64,000 nt of DNA from Microcystis aeruginosa Ma_MB_S_20031200_S102. Its GTDB lineage: Bacteria > Cyanobacteriota > Cyanobacteriia > Cyanobacteriales > Microcystaceae. The number at the start of each line of letters is the position of its first letter. Position 1 is the first letter of the stretch. The stretch is taken from the NCBI GenBank assembly GCA_007095845.1, contig SFBI01000086.1:1-64000 (forward strand), given 5' to 3'. The translations under genes were made by a program, and so were the position numbers. Shown here piece by piece: positions 10,063 to 19,466 of this stretch. The notes below the pieces were generated by a model, which was not told the DNA's origin, ran no database searches, and saw only the letters and a program-made list of their open reading frames with translations.

Positions 10063-10746
10063 ATGCTCAAATTATTAGCTTCTCTCCTTCTCTCCTGCTG
10101 TGTAGTCTTGGGTGTTTCCCTGTCACCGGCTGCTGCCATGGGAGTCTATGACCTTCCTATTTTAAGCCCCGGAGCGCCCACTTATGTGGTCGATCCTGTT
10201 TCAGCCATTAGTGCCGCTAACGAGGGAAAATTAAATAAGGATCTGAAAAATCTCGCCGAAAAAACCGGACAAGAAGTGAGAATGGTGGTAGTCCGGCGCT
10301 TGGATTACGGTCAAAAAATTGACAATTTAGCCGATGATATCCTGAGAGAATGGTATCCTAATCCTGAAGATCGGACTAATCAAACTATCATCGTCCTTGA
10401 TACTTTAACCAATAAAACAGCTATGCGGGTTGGCGAGGAAGCAAAAACCCTATTAACCGATGCTATTGCCGATAGTATCCTCTCGGAAACTATGGCAGTT
10501 CCCCTCAAAGATGGGGGAAAATATAATCAAGCTTTACTCGATGCTAGTCGTCGTCTAACGGCGGTACTTTCTGGAGAAGCGGATCCCGGACCGCCGGAAG
10601 TAGCGACAATTAATATCGAAAGTACCTTTACTACCGCAGAAGAAACTGACGATAAAAATGCCACAATTTGGGTGATAGTTTTACTGGTTTTAGCTACAGT
10701 AATTCCCATGGTCACCTATTTTTGGTACGCCGGTTTCGGTCGCTAA
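10063..10746 (+). CDS. psb32: TPM-domain protein, photosystem II repair protein Psb32
   Basis: 227 aa with a signal peptide (SPAAA cleavage near residue 25), a TPM domain (about 40-165, with TGQEVRMVVVRRLDYGQ and TIIVLDTLTNKTAMRVGEEA), and one C-terminal transmembrane helix (about 200-222). This matches Psb32/TLP18.3, a thylakoid-lumen protein involved in PSII repair. The assignment rests on architecture and remembered family sequence. Confidence 0.8.
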   Translation: MLKLLASLLLSCCVVLGVSLSPAAAMGVYDLPILSPGAPTYVVDPVSAISAANEGKLNKDLKNLAEKTGQEVRMVVVRRLDYGQKIDNLADDILREWYPNPEDRTNQTIIVLDTLTNKTAMRVGEEAKTLLTDAIADSILSETMAVPLKDGGKYNQALLDASRRLTAVLSGEADPGPPEVATINIESTFTTAEETDDKNATIWVIVLLVLATVIPMVTYFWYAGFGR

Positions 10747-10890
10747 ATTAAATTAATGTTCTGGGACTGATACAGCTAAAATATTCTCAAAGATAGTTCA
10801 ATCTTCAGCCTGCATAGGCAAGATTAATTAACTTCTAGTAGTAGATTTTAGTTGTATCAGTTCACCCCATTTGCTTAACATTAATAACTA

Positions 10891-11487
10891 ATGTCTAAAC
10901 TGGTAAATAAACTACAATCCTATTATCGAGAGGAGGAGGGAACTTACTTAATTGAAATTAAACTTAATCAGTTACAGCAAGTCTTTAATTCTCTTGATCC
11001 TTCGCCATTTTTAGATAGAGATTTAGATGATAATGCCGAAAATTATATTATTAACTCTGTGAATGAATTTCCCCTCAATACCTCCCTTAAATTAGTCTTT
11101 TATCTTCCTGATAAAGAACAGGATAATGCTCGAAATTTGTTACCCTCAGCTTTACATAATTATTTTGACTATCGCCAACAGGGAGAACAAAGAAAATTAC
11201 GCACAATTTGGCGACAGGGACGCATATCTTTAATAATTGGTCTCTCCTTTCTTTTTGTTTGTTTGAGTCTCAGCGAATTAATTGGTCGTTTTGGCAGCGA
11301 TACATTTATTCACTTCTTAGAAGAAGGATTATTAATTAGTGGTTGGGTGGCCCTCTGGCGACCTTTAGAAATTTTTCTTTACGAATGGTGGCCGGTCAGT
11401 TATCAACAAAAGATTTTTGCTAAACTGGCCTACATCCCCATTGAAATCCGTCTATTAGAGGAACCATCCACCCCGGACTCTTTTTAA
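10891..11487 (+). CDS. Hypothetical protein with two membrane helices
   Basis: 198 aa. The N-terminal about 110 residues are soluble and acidic (LIEIKLNQLQQVFNSLDPSPF, then DRDLDDNAENYIINSV). Two hydrophobic segments follow (about 112-132 and 147-163) and a short C-terminal tail. The motif FHYDPS is absent and no enzyme family is recognised. Conserved-looking cyanobacterial protein of unknown role, transcribed after psb32 but 144 bp away. Confidence 0.65.
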   Translation: MSKLVNKLQSYYREEEGTYLIEIKLNQLQQVFNSLDPSPFLDRDLDDNAENYIINSVNEFPLNTSLKLVFYLPDKEQDNARNLLPSALHNYFDYRQQGEQRKLRTIWRQGRISLIIGLSFLFVCLSLSELIGRFGSDTFIHFLEEGLLISGWVALWRPLEIFLYEWWPVSYQQKIFAKLAYIPIEIRLLEEPSTPDSF

Positions 11488-11712
11488 CAGATCTAATCCT
11501 GCTGATGGCTTGTGTTCAAAGTTACAAAGCTTTTATTTGAAGTAGTTTACAATGAGAGTAACTCTGTATCAAGCTTATCGGTTTTCAGCTTGGCTATTAC
11601 TTTATCCTCAAACTTTTAACTAAGTGGTCAGGCCTAAATTTTTTCAGTCTGACGATTATTTGCGTTCCATCTCTACCAATCCTGACAAAATTTCATCTAG
11701 ATAGGAGGCCTA

Positions 11713-12525
11713 ATGTTAATCCATGTTGGTTACGAATTTGGCTTTGATGCCCCTTTACCCCTAGTCATGTTGTTAAAACTTTATCTACACCCCTCAATTT
11801 TAGATCAAGTTAGACAATCGGAAAACTTGCAGGTGCAACCAGCAACAAAAATAGAAGAATTTTTAGATAGTTTCGGTAATCGAACCAGTCGTCTAATTTT
11901 ACCCGCCGGACAGATCCGCGTTCACAATGAAGCAGTTATCGAGAATGAATGGAAACCCGATATTGTTAATTGGAATGCCCAAGAAATTCCTTTAGCAGAG
12001 TTACCAACCCAAGTTTTCCCCTACTTAATGAGTAGTCGTTATTGTGAAGTAGATTTGCTTTCGGAAACTGCCTGGGAACTTTTCGGACAAACTCCCCCTG
12101 GTTGGGGAAGGGTACAAGCGGTTTGTGATTGGGTTCATAGTCACATTCGTTTTGGTTACGAATACGCGCGGGTGACGAAAACCGCCTATGATGTCTATCG
12201 GGAAAGAACGGGGGTTTGTCGCGATTTTAATCATCTAGCTTTGACTTTTTGCCGTTGCCTAAATATTCCTGCTCGTTATGCCTCTGGATATCTCGGAGAT
12301 ATCGGTATTTCTCCCCAACCTCTACCGATGGATTTTAGTGCTTGGTTTGAAGTCTATTTAGACCATCAATGGTACACCTTTGATGCTCGTCATAACACCC
12401 CCAGAATCGGGCGAATTTTAATGACTCGCGGCTTAGATGCCGTCGATGCTGCCCTAACAACTTCTTTTGGTCAAGTCAATTTAACAAAATTTAAAGTATG
12501 GACGAGGGATGTTTTCCATCTCTAG
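11713..12525 (+). CDS. Transglutaminase-like cysteine protease-fold protein
   Basis: 270 aa. The catalytic triad is visible: Cys in RTGVCRDFNHLALTFCRCL, His or neighbouring residues in DFSAWFEVYLDHQWYTF, and Asp in TFDARHN. An N-terminal beta domain (about 1-100) precedes the core, as in bacterial SMc04-type transglutaminase-like proteins. The ATG is preceded by AGGAGG. Substrate unknown; these proteins usually act as proteases or amidases. Confidence 0.85.
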   Translation: MLIHVGYEFGFDAPLPLVMLLKLYLHPSILDQVRQSENLQVQPATKIEEFLDSFGNRTSRLILPAGQIRVHNEAVIENEWKPDIVNWNAQEIPLAELPTQVFPYLMSSRYCEVDLLSETAWELFGQTPPGWGRVQAVCDWVHSHIRFGYEYARVTKTAYDVYRERTGVCRDFNHLALTFCRCLNIPARYASGYLGDIGISPQPLPMDFSAWFEVYLDHQWYTFDARHNTPRIGRILMTRGLDAVDAALTTSFGQVNLTKFKVWTRDVFHL

Positions 12526-12608
12526 ATTTAATCAGAGTATTTATTACAGCCTTTTTGATCAAATCAGGGCTAAATAATTCCTCCCTCGGTTCCTCTGATA
12601 AATCACAA

Positions 12609-13289
12609 TTAAGCATAATCTCTTAAAACGTAGCCTACTCCTCGCACTGTCTGGATCAAACGTTTAGGATTAGCAGACTCCAACTTAACCCGTAAGGCAC
12701 GAATATACACTTCAATAATATTAGAATCGCCCATAAAATCGTAACCCCAAACGGTTTCGAGAATTTGCTCGCGAGTGAGTACCTGCCGGGGATGACGTAA
12801 GATAAACTCTAATAAGTCAAACTCTTTAGCCGTTAATTCAATCAATTGACTATCTCGATACACTTCCCGAGCAAGACAATTCAAGGTCAAATCTTCAAAA
12901 GTAAATATATTTAAATCTTGGGCATGGGTGCGACGTAAACGAGCTTTCACCCTAGCTAAGAGTTCTTCCATGCTAAAAGGTTTAGTAACATAATCATCGG
13001 CTCCGGCATTTAAGCCCGTCACTCGATCGGGGATTTCATCTTTAGCTGTTAAAATAATAATCGGTGCTTCCATCCCGGTTTTTCGCAGTCGTAAACATAA
13101 ATCTAATCCAGAAATAACCGGCAGCATCCAATCTAAAATTAACAAATCTGGTAAAGAATCCCTAGCGATTTTCAGTCCATCCATGCCATTAGAAGCAATA
13201 GTAACTTGATAGCCTTCTAAATGAAGTTCTGTGGCGATAAATTCGGCGAGCTTGGGATCATCTTCCACGAGGAGAATATGGTCGTTCAT
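12609..13289 (-). CDS. OmpR/PhoB-family response regulator
   Basis: 226 aa: receiver domain 1-120 (acidic pocket EDD; phospho-Asp in LLILDWMLPVISG; Lys in DDYVTKPFSMEELLAR) and a winged-helix DNA-binding domain (about 130-224, ending NIIEVYIRALRVKLE and TVRGVGYVLR). Its start overlaps the stop of the...adjacent gene: the regulator's ATG at 13289 overlaps the kinase stop (ATGA), but the kinase is upstream, so the order is kinase then regulator. It resembles NrsR/RppA/ManR-type regulators; the subgroup is not resolved. Confidence 0.9.
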   Translation of the reverse strand: MNDHILLVEDDPKLAEFIATELHLEGYQVTIASNGMDGLKIARDSLPDLLILDWMLPVISGLDLCLRLRKTGMEAPIIILTAKDEIPDRVTGLNAGADDYVTKPFSMEELLARVKARLRRTHAQDLNIFTFEDLTLNCLAREVYRDSQLIELTAKEFDLLEFILRHPRQVLTREQILETVWGYDFMGDSNIIEVYIRALRVKLESANPKRLIQTVRGVGYVLRDYA

Positions 13290-14740
13290 AACTGCGGTTG
13301 CCAGAGAGGTAGAATGATAGTAAAGGTACTGCCTTGACCGGGTTGAGAGCGGAGAGTGATGCGACCCTCCATTCCTTCAATTAGACTTTTAGCGATCGCT
13401 AAACCCAAACCCGTGCCGTCTCGCGAGCGAGTCATCGACTCATCAACCCGATAAAACCGTTCAAAAATGCGATTTTGATGGGAGAGAGAGATACCGATTC
13501 CCCGATCGCGTACATGGATAAGAGCCGAATTAGCCTGCTTTTCTAAGATCAGATCGACTGGTTGCTCGGGGGTAGAATACTTGATCGCATTATCGAGCAA
13601 ATTGATTAAAACTTGCTGTAATCGATCTTGGTCGCCACAAATTACCACATCTTCATTGGTTAATAATAAAGTCATCTTGCGATCGCTAACTTTTTGACTC
13701 ATCGCCGCCACTTCTGTCAGCAAAGTATTGAGAATAATAGGATGGGAGCGAAAATGGAGATGACCGCTATCGGCACGGGCGAGATCGAGCAAATCTTGTA
13801 ACATCCGGATAATTCTCTCGGTTTCTGACGTGGCTGTTTCCAGAGCTTGCTGTTGGTAGGGATTTAAATTAGTGCTGCGTCGCTGGAGACTTTGTAAATA
13901 ACCGATCACGACTGTTAGAGGGGTACGCAGTTCATGGGAAACATTGCCGACAAACTGACGTTGCTGTTCCCAAGCTCCCGATAATCGCCACAACATCTGA
14001 TTAAAAGCGGTAGCTAGTCCTAAAATTTCATCTGGCGCTTGTTCAAGTTGCAATTTCGCCCCATTTAAATCATCGGCAGAAACGGCACTAGCAATTTGAC
14101 TCATGCGAGTCAGCGGCAACATAGCCTGACGGATCCGTTGGGAAATTAAGACAATTAAGCTCAATAGGACGAGAATACTCAGCCAAAATAAGCCCCATAA
14201 CCCCGCCTGATATTTCTGGTGATCGGCCGTGATATCTTGGGATAGATACAATTTCCCCGACAGTTGACCCTTGATAGTCAGAGGAGTGCCACATAAAACA
14301 ATATCGCGTCCATCAAAGTGAATAATTTGGGGTGCATCGGGTACTCTGGTTAGGGATGCCGCCGCACGCATCTCGGTGACATTGCCATCAACCCTAGGAG
14401 ACTGTCCCAACAGTTGTCCATCGGAGTTTTTAACCCAGATGACTAACCCCGCAGTGGAGACTCGCTCAATGGTTTTTTCTAATCCCGTAGTCAGAGATCC
14501 CATCTGAGCGTACATTTCCAACTGCTCAGGAAAACGCTTGGCGATATATTCTAGAGTTTGTTTATGGGCAGCGACTAAATTCTGCTCCATTTGCCAACCG
14601 GCCCAAATGGCTACGCTACCAAGTCCGATAATCGAGATGGTCAATAGTTCTAAGGTTAAGCGAAACTGAAGCGAACTAGTAGAAACAGGTTTACTAGGCA
14701 AAAATTGCCCAAAAATGCCGACAAGGCGAGGTAGCTTCAT
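13286..14740 (-). CDS. Membrane sensor histidine kinase
   Basis: 484 aa. TM1 (about 28-50) and TM2 (about 178-202) flank an extracytoplasmic sensor of about 125 residues. A HAMP linker, HisKA (FVGNVSHELRTPLTVVIGYLQ) and HATPase_c (VLINLLDNAIKYSTPEQP; RSRDGTGLGLAIAKSLIEGM) follow. Start taken at MKLPRLVG; a TTG seven codons upstream is possible. It overlaps the downstream OmpR-type regulator by 4 bp, so the two form a cognate pair. The stimulus cannot be read from sequence. Confidence 0.88.
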   Translation of the reverse strand: MKLPRLVGIFGQFLPSKPVSTSSLQFRLTLELLTISIIGLGSVAIWAGWQMEQNLVAAHKQTLEYIAKRFPEQLEMYAQMGSLTTGLEKTIERVSTAGLVIWVKNSDGQLLGQSPRVDGNVTEMRAAASLTRVPDAPQIIHFDGRDIVLCGTPLTIKGQLSGKLYLSQDITADHQKYQAGLWGLFWLSILVLLSLIVLISQRIRQAMLPLTRMSQIASAVSADDLNGAKLQLEQAPDEILGLATAFNQMLWRLSGAWEQQRQFVGNVSHELRTPLTVVIGYLQSLQRRSTNLNPYQQQALETATSETERIIRMLQDLLDLARADSGHLHFRSHPIILNTLLTEVAAMSQKVSDRKMTLLLTNEDVVICGDQDRLQQVLINLLDNAIKYSTPEQPVDLILEKQANSALIHVRDRGIGISLSHQNRIFERFYRVDESMTRSRDGTGLGLAIAKSLIEGMEGRITLRSQPGQGSTFTIILPLWQPQL

Positions 14741-14773
14741 GGGTGTATGGTTAGTGATCAAAAATAGGGAGAT

Positions 14774-15385
14774 TTAAAAATTTTTCGCCGTACCTTGTCC
14801 GAGATCGAACTCGAAACGCTGACTATAGTTAGTTTCACCGTACAAGTTAAAGCTCAGGGTTGGCTCATCTCCGATCGCTTCTATATGGTGAATAGCAGCC
14901 GGCATTAAACAGAGAATATCACCCGGGACGAGTAGGCGATCGCCAACTTTTCTAATCTGATCCGGTAATTCGGGGGTGGGGGAACGTTGCCAGAAGCTAT
15001 TTTTTTCCTGTCCCTTTAACAAAGCTACTACCCCCCAACAACCATGATTATGAATCGGGGAAGTGCTACCCACAGACCAAGCGACCAGTTGTACTGTCAG
15101 GGGAAAAAATGGCTCATCGTAGAGGGTTAATACCTCCCAACCGGTTTCGGGATTGGGTTCTAGACTAAGAATATCCAACCAGGGCGAATTGTTTAAGAGT
15201 TGGCGAACTAGAATCCGAATTGCTTCTAATCGTGAGCGATCGTCGCTAATCTGGGTTAAGGTATCTTCTAGATCGGATAAAAAGCGATAGAGCCAGTAGG
15301 GATGGGATAATTCGGATTTTGCGGGGGTTATTTCGTAGGCCGAGCATTGCCCATGATTATCCACCAACCAGTCTTTTCCTGTCAT
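14774..15385 (-). CDS. Cysteine dioxygenase-like cupin protein
   Basis: 203 aa, small cupin. Iron-binding residues of the cysteine dioxygenase type are visible in SPIHNHGCWGVVALLKGQE (HxH) and in AAIHHIEAIGDEPTL. Likely a thiol dioxygenase, though the substrate (cysteine, cysteamine, mercaptopropionate) is not settled. A decayed fragment of a paralogue lies at 59912-60082. Confidence 0.75.
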   Translation of the reverse strand: MTGKDWLVDNHGQCSAYEITPAKSELSHPYWLYRFLSDLEDTLTQISDDRSRLEAIRILVRQLLNNSPWLDILSLEPNPETGWEVLTLYDEPFFPLTVQLVAWSVGSTSPIHNHGCWGVVALLKGQEKNSFWQRSPTPELPDQIRKVGDRLLVPGDILCLMPAAIHHIEAIGDEPTLSFNLYGETNYSQRFEFDLGQGTAKNF

Positions 15386-15750
15386 AGTTGCGATCTGAAT
15401 GGTTTAAATTAGCATATTAGGGCGAAAAGTTGTCTTTTAGCCGCAATTAATCGGGTTTCTTCTTGATTTTATCAGCAAGATTTCGGGAAAAGATGATCCC
15501 TTCGTGATCGGTAGATGAATTTTTGCTGAAAAGATTGAAGGACGATTCTCCTGGATGGATGAGGGCAATTGCCAGTTAAAGTCAGATTTTTTATCTATTA
15601 TCTATCTGGTCTTCATCTGAGACTCAGGTTTCTAGAATTTAATCTTAACTGTCAGCTACACTGGTTTCCTCCGGTGGCAAGCTGGATTCTTCCGGGGTAA
15701 TACCCTTGACTTACCAAAAAATCTCTAATCTTAATTGGAAAATTTAACTC
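15386..15750. other. Intergenic region between divergent genes
   Basis: 365 bp between the cupin gene and the thioredoxin gene, which diverge. It must hold both promoters. I see no tandem array, MITE end or RNA gene in it. Confidence 0.5.
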
Positions 15751-16332
15751 ATGCGTAAACCATCAGCGTTATTATGGCTCGGTCTTTGTCTTAGTAGTTT
15801 AGCGGTTACGGTTTCCCTGGTGGCTGGAACATCGGCGAAAACCTTGACTAATTCTGATTCAGTGGTCAGTAAAGGTACTTTTAGCATTGCCCAAGCTAAT
15901 CCCTGTGCCTCGAAAAATCCCTGCGCTAGCACTGATCCCTGTGCCTCGAAAAATCCCTGCGCTGCTAAACAGGGTAATGTGGGCGGTCCCTTAGCGCGAC
16001 AATTGCAAGGAAAACCCGTGGTTGTCGATATCTATGCTAGTTGGTGTCCTGCCTGTAAAAATGTTGCCCCCACTCTTTCCCAACTTAAAAAAGATTACGC
16101 GGGTAAAGCTAATTTTATCGTCTTAGATGTCAGCGATCGCTCGAAAGCGGACAAATCAGCCCGCAAAGCCCAAGAATTGGGTCTAGGTCGTTTTTTTGAG
16201 GCCAATAAGTCCCAAACTGGCATGATTGCGATTATTGATCCCGCTACGGGCAGTATTTTGGCACAATACCGGAATAATGCCGATAAATCTGCCTATTCCT
16301 CCGTACTGAACTCGGCTATTAATAAAAAATAG
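15751..16332 (+). CDS. Exported thioredoxin-like protein with Cys-rich NPCA repeats
   Basis: 193 aa. Signal peptide (cut near FSIAQA, residue 49), then four tandem repeats NPCASK/DPCASK/NPCAAK (about 50-71, four evenly spaced cysteines), then a thioredoxin domain with active site YASWCPACKNVAP and VLDVSDRS. It lies 88 bp upstream of a CcdA-type transporter, so it is probably reduced across the membrane by CcdA. The NPCA repeats could bind metal or act as a disulfide relay; that is inference. Confidence 0.85.
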   Translation: MRKPSALLWLGLCLSSLAVTVSLVAGTSAKTLTNSDSVVSKGTFSIAQANPCASKNPCASTDPCASKNPCAAKQGNVGGPLARQLQGKPVVVDIYASWCPACKNVAPTLSQLKKDYAGKANFIVLDVSDRSKADKSARKAQELGLGRFFEANKSQTGMIAIIDPATGSILAQYRNNADKSAYSSVLNSAINKK

Positions 16333-16420
16333 TCGAAGATTTCCCAGCTTGGGGAGTACCAGCGATCGCCAAGGACTCCCAGGGCAATTTTATTTTTTTG
16401 GATCATTTCAGGAGAATTTT

Positions 16421-17272
16421 ATGCGACGAGTATCGGAGTCAGTCGAAGGGTTGAAACCTGACAAAAAAGCGAAAATATCGAAAAAATTATTATTTTATCT
16501 GGTTTTAGGGCTTCTAGCTCTTATTTTAGTCCTTACCATCGGACCAATTATCGGCCATCCTCTGGAAAGAGCAATCTCGATCGTCGAAAATAGCTATCAG
16601 CAATGGTTAGATCGACAAGATACAAACAATCCTCTAATTTTACTGCCCTTAGCTTTTTTGGGGGGCGTAATTGCCAGCATATCTCCCTGTATTCTGGCAC
16701 TATTACCCGTTAACCTCAGCTATATTGGCACCCTGAAAATAGAATCTCGTTGGGATGCCTTCAGCAAAGCAGGTTTATTTGTACTAGGAGCGGTGACAAT
16801 TTTAAGTCTTTTTGGTTTAGTTTCTTCCTTTGCTGGGGCGGTGATGGTGGAGTACCGAGGTTATATTAATATTGTTGTCGGTTTGATTATGGCGGTCATG
16901 GGTCTATGGTTATTGGGAGTAATTAAGCTACCTTTACCGCAAATGAACTTAAATCTACCCCAAGCAGGTCCCTACGGAGTCGGATTAACTTTTGCTCTTG
17001 TTAGCTCTCCCTGTGCTAGTCCTGTCCTCTTTGCTGTTTTGGCCGCCGCTGCCGCTACTGGTTCTCAAGTCCTCGGCACCTTGACCATGGTTAGTTATGC
17101 TATTGGTTATACAATTCTCATTTTCTTGGCCAGTTTATTTACTGGTCTAGCCAAACAAAGCCGGAATTTATTGCAACATTCCGAGACGATTATCCGTTTG
17201 GGTAGCGTGGCACTGATGGTGACGGGAGCCTATTATTTAGTTACTGGTACTCAATGGTTTATGGGCAGCTAA
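16421..17272 (+). CDS. ccdA: CcdA/DsbD-family membrane thiol-disulfide transporter
   Basis: 283 aa with an N-terminal helix and about six further transmembrane helices. The two redox cysteines are in ASISPCILALLPVNLSYIG and VSSPCASPVLFAVLAAA, the CcdA signature. Start chosen at the ATG with AGGAGA 5 nt upstream. It moves reducing power from cytoplasmic thioredoxin to the lumen or periplasm, and the neighbouring exported thioredoxin-like protein is the likely partner. In cyanobacteria CcdA also supports cytochrome c maturation; which role dominates here is unknown. Confidence 0.85.
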   Translation: MRRVSESVEGLKPDKKAKISKKLLFYLVLGLLALILVLTIGPIIGHPLERAISIVENSYQQWLDRQDTNNPLILLPLAFLGGVIASISPCILALLPVNLSYIGTLKIESRWDAFSKAGLFVLGAVTILSLFGLVSSFAGAVMVEYRGYINIVVGLIMAVMGLWLLGVIKLPLPQMNLNLPQAGPYGVGLTFALVSSPCASPVLFAVLAAAAATGSQVLGTLTMVSYAIGYTILIFLASLFTGLAKQSRNLLQHSETIIRLGSVALMVTGAYYLVTGTQWFMGS

Positions 17273-17319
17273 GATGGTCACTCTTGAGGGGGAATGCCAA
17301 AAAAGCCGCCAGATAACCA

Positions 17320-18126
17320 CTATTTTTCCACCTTAACCCGTTGAGTAACCACAACAATCCCATCTCCTTGAATTAAAATCGCCGATAACCAACGATTTTC
17401 TGGTGTTGCCGGTGCTTTTACCCGCTTAAATAAACCGCCGGACTGTAATAATTCCAATTCTAGAGGCTTTGTATTAATATAACGCTCAATATCTACTTTC
17501 TCATCGATCGCCGCTCCAGCCAATAAATCATCCCCTAAAGGTTGGCGAACAATCACATCAAAATCAAATTCTTGACCCACTTTCACCCTTTCCGGAATTC
17601 TCACTTGAATACTGGGGGGATTTTTGCCAGTGCTTAACTCGACTCTCTCGCTTAAAATCTCCTGATAAACCAGTTTATTCCCTTGAAATTGCTGACGAGA
17701 ACGAATCGTGGCATTCATTCCCACCACTCTTCCCTGCACCTTTCCCGTCCCGGTAATTTTAGTAATTGTATTGGCCGTTAACTTGTCCCCAGAACGACTC
17801 CAAGATTCGAGGGTCGTGGTGTATTCTAGATTGTTATAACGTTCCCAAAAATGAGTTAAAGCCTTTTTAGTTTTTTCGTAGGTCAAACCATCGGAGTTAG
17901 TAAATTTCGGACTATAAAACTCCATTAATTGCTTGAGATTTCGCTCATTAGCCGCCGTTTCAATTTTGGAGATAAGGGTTTTTAAATTAGCTGGAGCAGT
18001 TTCTGGCTTTTCGGCCCGCAAACTGTTGGCAAGGGTAAAAGTTAACCCCAAACCTAACAGCAACGATAGAGAAAAATTGAGGGATTGACGAAAAAATTTA
18101 TCGGGAATCGTGTTCAAGTTACGCAT
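17320..18126 (-). CDS. Exported protein with NTF2-like domain
   Basis: 268 aa. Signal peptide or anchor (about 15-38, LNFSLSLLLGLGLTFTLA), then an NTF2/SnoaL-like domain (about 48-150, with LMEFYSPKF and ALTHFWERYNNLEYTTTLES). A beta-rich C-terminal part (about 160-268) contains RIPERVKVGQEFDFDVIV, like a beta-sandwich accessory domain. Function unknown. Divergent from murG, with a short shared promoter space. Confidence 0.7.
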   Translation of the reverse strand: MRNLNTIPDKFFRQSLNFSLSLLLGLGLTFTLANSLRAEKPETAPANLKTLISKIETAANERNLKQLMEFYSPKFTNSDGLTYEKTKKALTHFWERYNNLEYTTTLESWSRSGDKLTANTITKITGTGKVQGRVVGMNATIRSRQQFQGNKLVYQEILSERVELSTGKNPPSIQVRIPERVKVGQEFDFDVIVRQPLGDDLLAGAAIDEKVDIERYINTKPLELELLQSGGLFKRVKAPATPENRWLSAILIQGDGIVVVTQRVKVEK

Positions 18127-18203
18127 TAGTGATAGTTTGTGTAAGGATCGATAACTATGGTAGATTATTTCATTCTAGGACTGAATTTACCCTCTCTCGA
18201 ATT

Positions 18204-19277
18204 ATGGCACGCACTCCAACCCGTCTCCTGATTGCCGCTAGTGGTACTGGTGGTCATTTATTTCCCGCTTTGGCCCTGGCCGAGCGCTTGCCAGATTACG
18301 AGATTGAATGGTTAGGAGTTCCAGACCGTCTGGAACAGTCCTTAGTTCCAAAAACCTATCCCCTGCACAGCATCCCGATTGAGGGGTTTCAATCCCGTTT
18401 GGGGTTAAAAACTCTCAAGATTCTGTTCGGTCAACTGTGGGCCGTTTGGCAAGTACGTAGTTTAATCAAAAAACGTCAGATAGCGGCAGTTTTTACCACT
18501 GGGGGTTATATCGCAGGTCCGACCATTTTAGCGGCTCGTTTAGCCAATATTCCCGTCATCCTACACGAATCTAACTACATACCGGGCAAAGTCACGAAAG
18601 TTCTCGGTCGCTGGTGCGATACGGTTGCCCTCGGTTTTCAGGGAACCGCCAGCTATTTACCCGGCACTCGCAGCACTTGGGTTAGTACACCAGTACGAGA
18701 GCAGTTTCTCATTCCCCAGTCCCTAGATTTACCGATTCCAGAGGATGCTTTTTTGATTGTCGTTGCCGGTGGTTCTCAAGGGGCCGTGGCTCTTAATCAA
18801 ATTGTCCGACAAAGCGCTCCCCAATGGTTAGAAAAAGGTATTTATATCGTGCATCTCACGGGAGAAAACGACCCCGAAGCCGATAGTTTACGCCATTCTA
18901 ACTATTTTTCCTGGCCTTTTTACGACAATATGGCGGGATTATGGCAAAGAGCTAATCTAGCTATCAGTCGCTCCGGAGCCAGCACTTTAACAGAATTAGC
19001 GATCACTTGTACGCCTTCGATTTTAATTCCCTATCCTTTTGCTGCCGAAGACCATCAGTTCTATAATGCCAAAGTTTTCGCTGAAGCTCAAGCCGCTTAT
19101 CTTTATCGTCAAAATGAGTTAACTGCTCAGTTTTTAAGCGAATTAGTCCTCGATTTATGGTCTAATCCCGAAGAATTGGCCGCCATGGCCCAACAAGCTT
19201 CTCATCTAGCTATTAGTGACAGTGCCGATTTATTAGCCGATTTGTTGAGAAGAAAGAGTCAAAAAGATAGTTTTTGA
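18204..19277 (+). CDS. murG: UDP-N-acetylglucosamine--muramyl lipid-intermediate transferase
   Basis: GT28-family enzyme that converts lipid I to lipid II for peptidoglycan. 357 aa. Glycine-rich motif IAASGTGGHLFPALALAE, acceptor-side GGYIAGPTILAARLANIPVI and HESNYIPGK, and donor-site motifs GGSQGAVALNQ and ISRSGASTLTEL with PFAAEDHQFYNAK. The start MARTPTRLLIAASGTGG fits the family; the ORF runs 25 codons further upstream without resemblance. The last 19 bases overlap the tail of a broken Uma2 gene on the other strand. Confidence 0.95.
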   Translation: MARTPTRLLIAASGTGGHLFPALALAERLPDYEIEWLGVPDRLEQSLVPKTYPLHSIPIEGFQSRLGLKTLKILFGQLWAVWQVRSLIKKRQIAAVFTTGGYIAGPTILAARLANIPVILHESNYIPGKVTKVLGRWCDTVALGFQGTASYLPGTRSTWVSTPVREQFLIPQSLDLPIPEDAFLIVVAGGSQGAVALNQIVRQSAPQWLEKGIYIVHLTGENDPEADSLRHSNYFSWPFYDNMAGLWQRANLAISRSGASTLTELAITCTPSILIPYPFAAEDHQFYNAKVFAEAQAAYLYRQNELTAQFLSELVLDLWSNPEELAAMAQQASHLAISDSADLLADLLRRKSQKDSF

Positions 19278-19399
19278 AACAAATCAGCTACGGGAAAAGT
19301 GAACCCCGGAACCACATCTTCCCCCTCCAAAAAATCTCCTGATATTAATACTCCCTGCGGTTCGTACCCGCAACGATAAACTAAAACCAGAGAAATCGT
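19259..19399 (-). pseudogene. C-terminal fragment of a Uma2-family protein, cut off by IS605-type insertion
   Basis: Read on the minus strand, this region encodes SLVLVYRCGYEPQGVLIS followed by GDFLEGEDVVPGFTFPVADLF and a stop. This is the end expected for Uma2-family (DUF820) proteins. The N-terminal part of the same gene lies on the same strand at 21281-21706, on the far side of the tnpA/tnpB element, so this is the detached tail. Confidence 0.85.
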
Positions 19400-19412
19400 G
19401 AGTGAGGGTTAG

Positions 19413-19432
19413 CCATCCGTTTTAACGGATGG
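19413..19432. repeat. Left-end hairpin of the IS605-type element
   Basis: Perfect 9-bp stem CCATCCGTT / AACGGATGG with a TT loop near the left end. Such subterminal hairpins are what the Y1 transposase recognises in this family. Confidence 0.7.
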
Positions 19433-19466
19433 TAGTCGAGCGAACAAGGGGATTTATCCCCCTGTA

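Noticed and set aside
11551-11622. 23-codon ORF upstream of the transglutaminase-like gene
   Set aside because: Too short to judge, with no clear Shine-Dalgarno and no conservation evidence.
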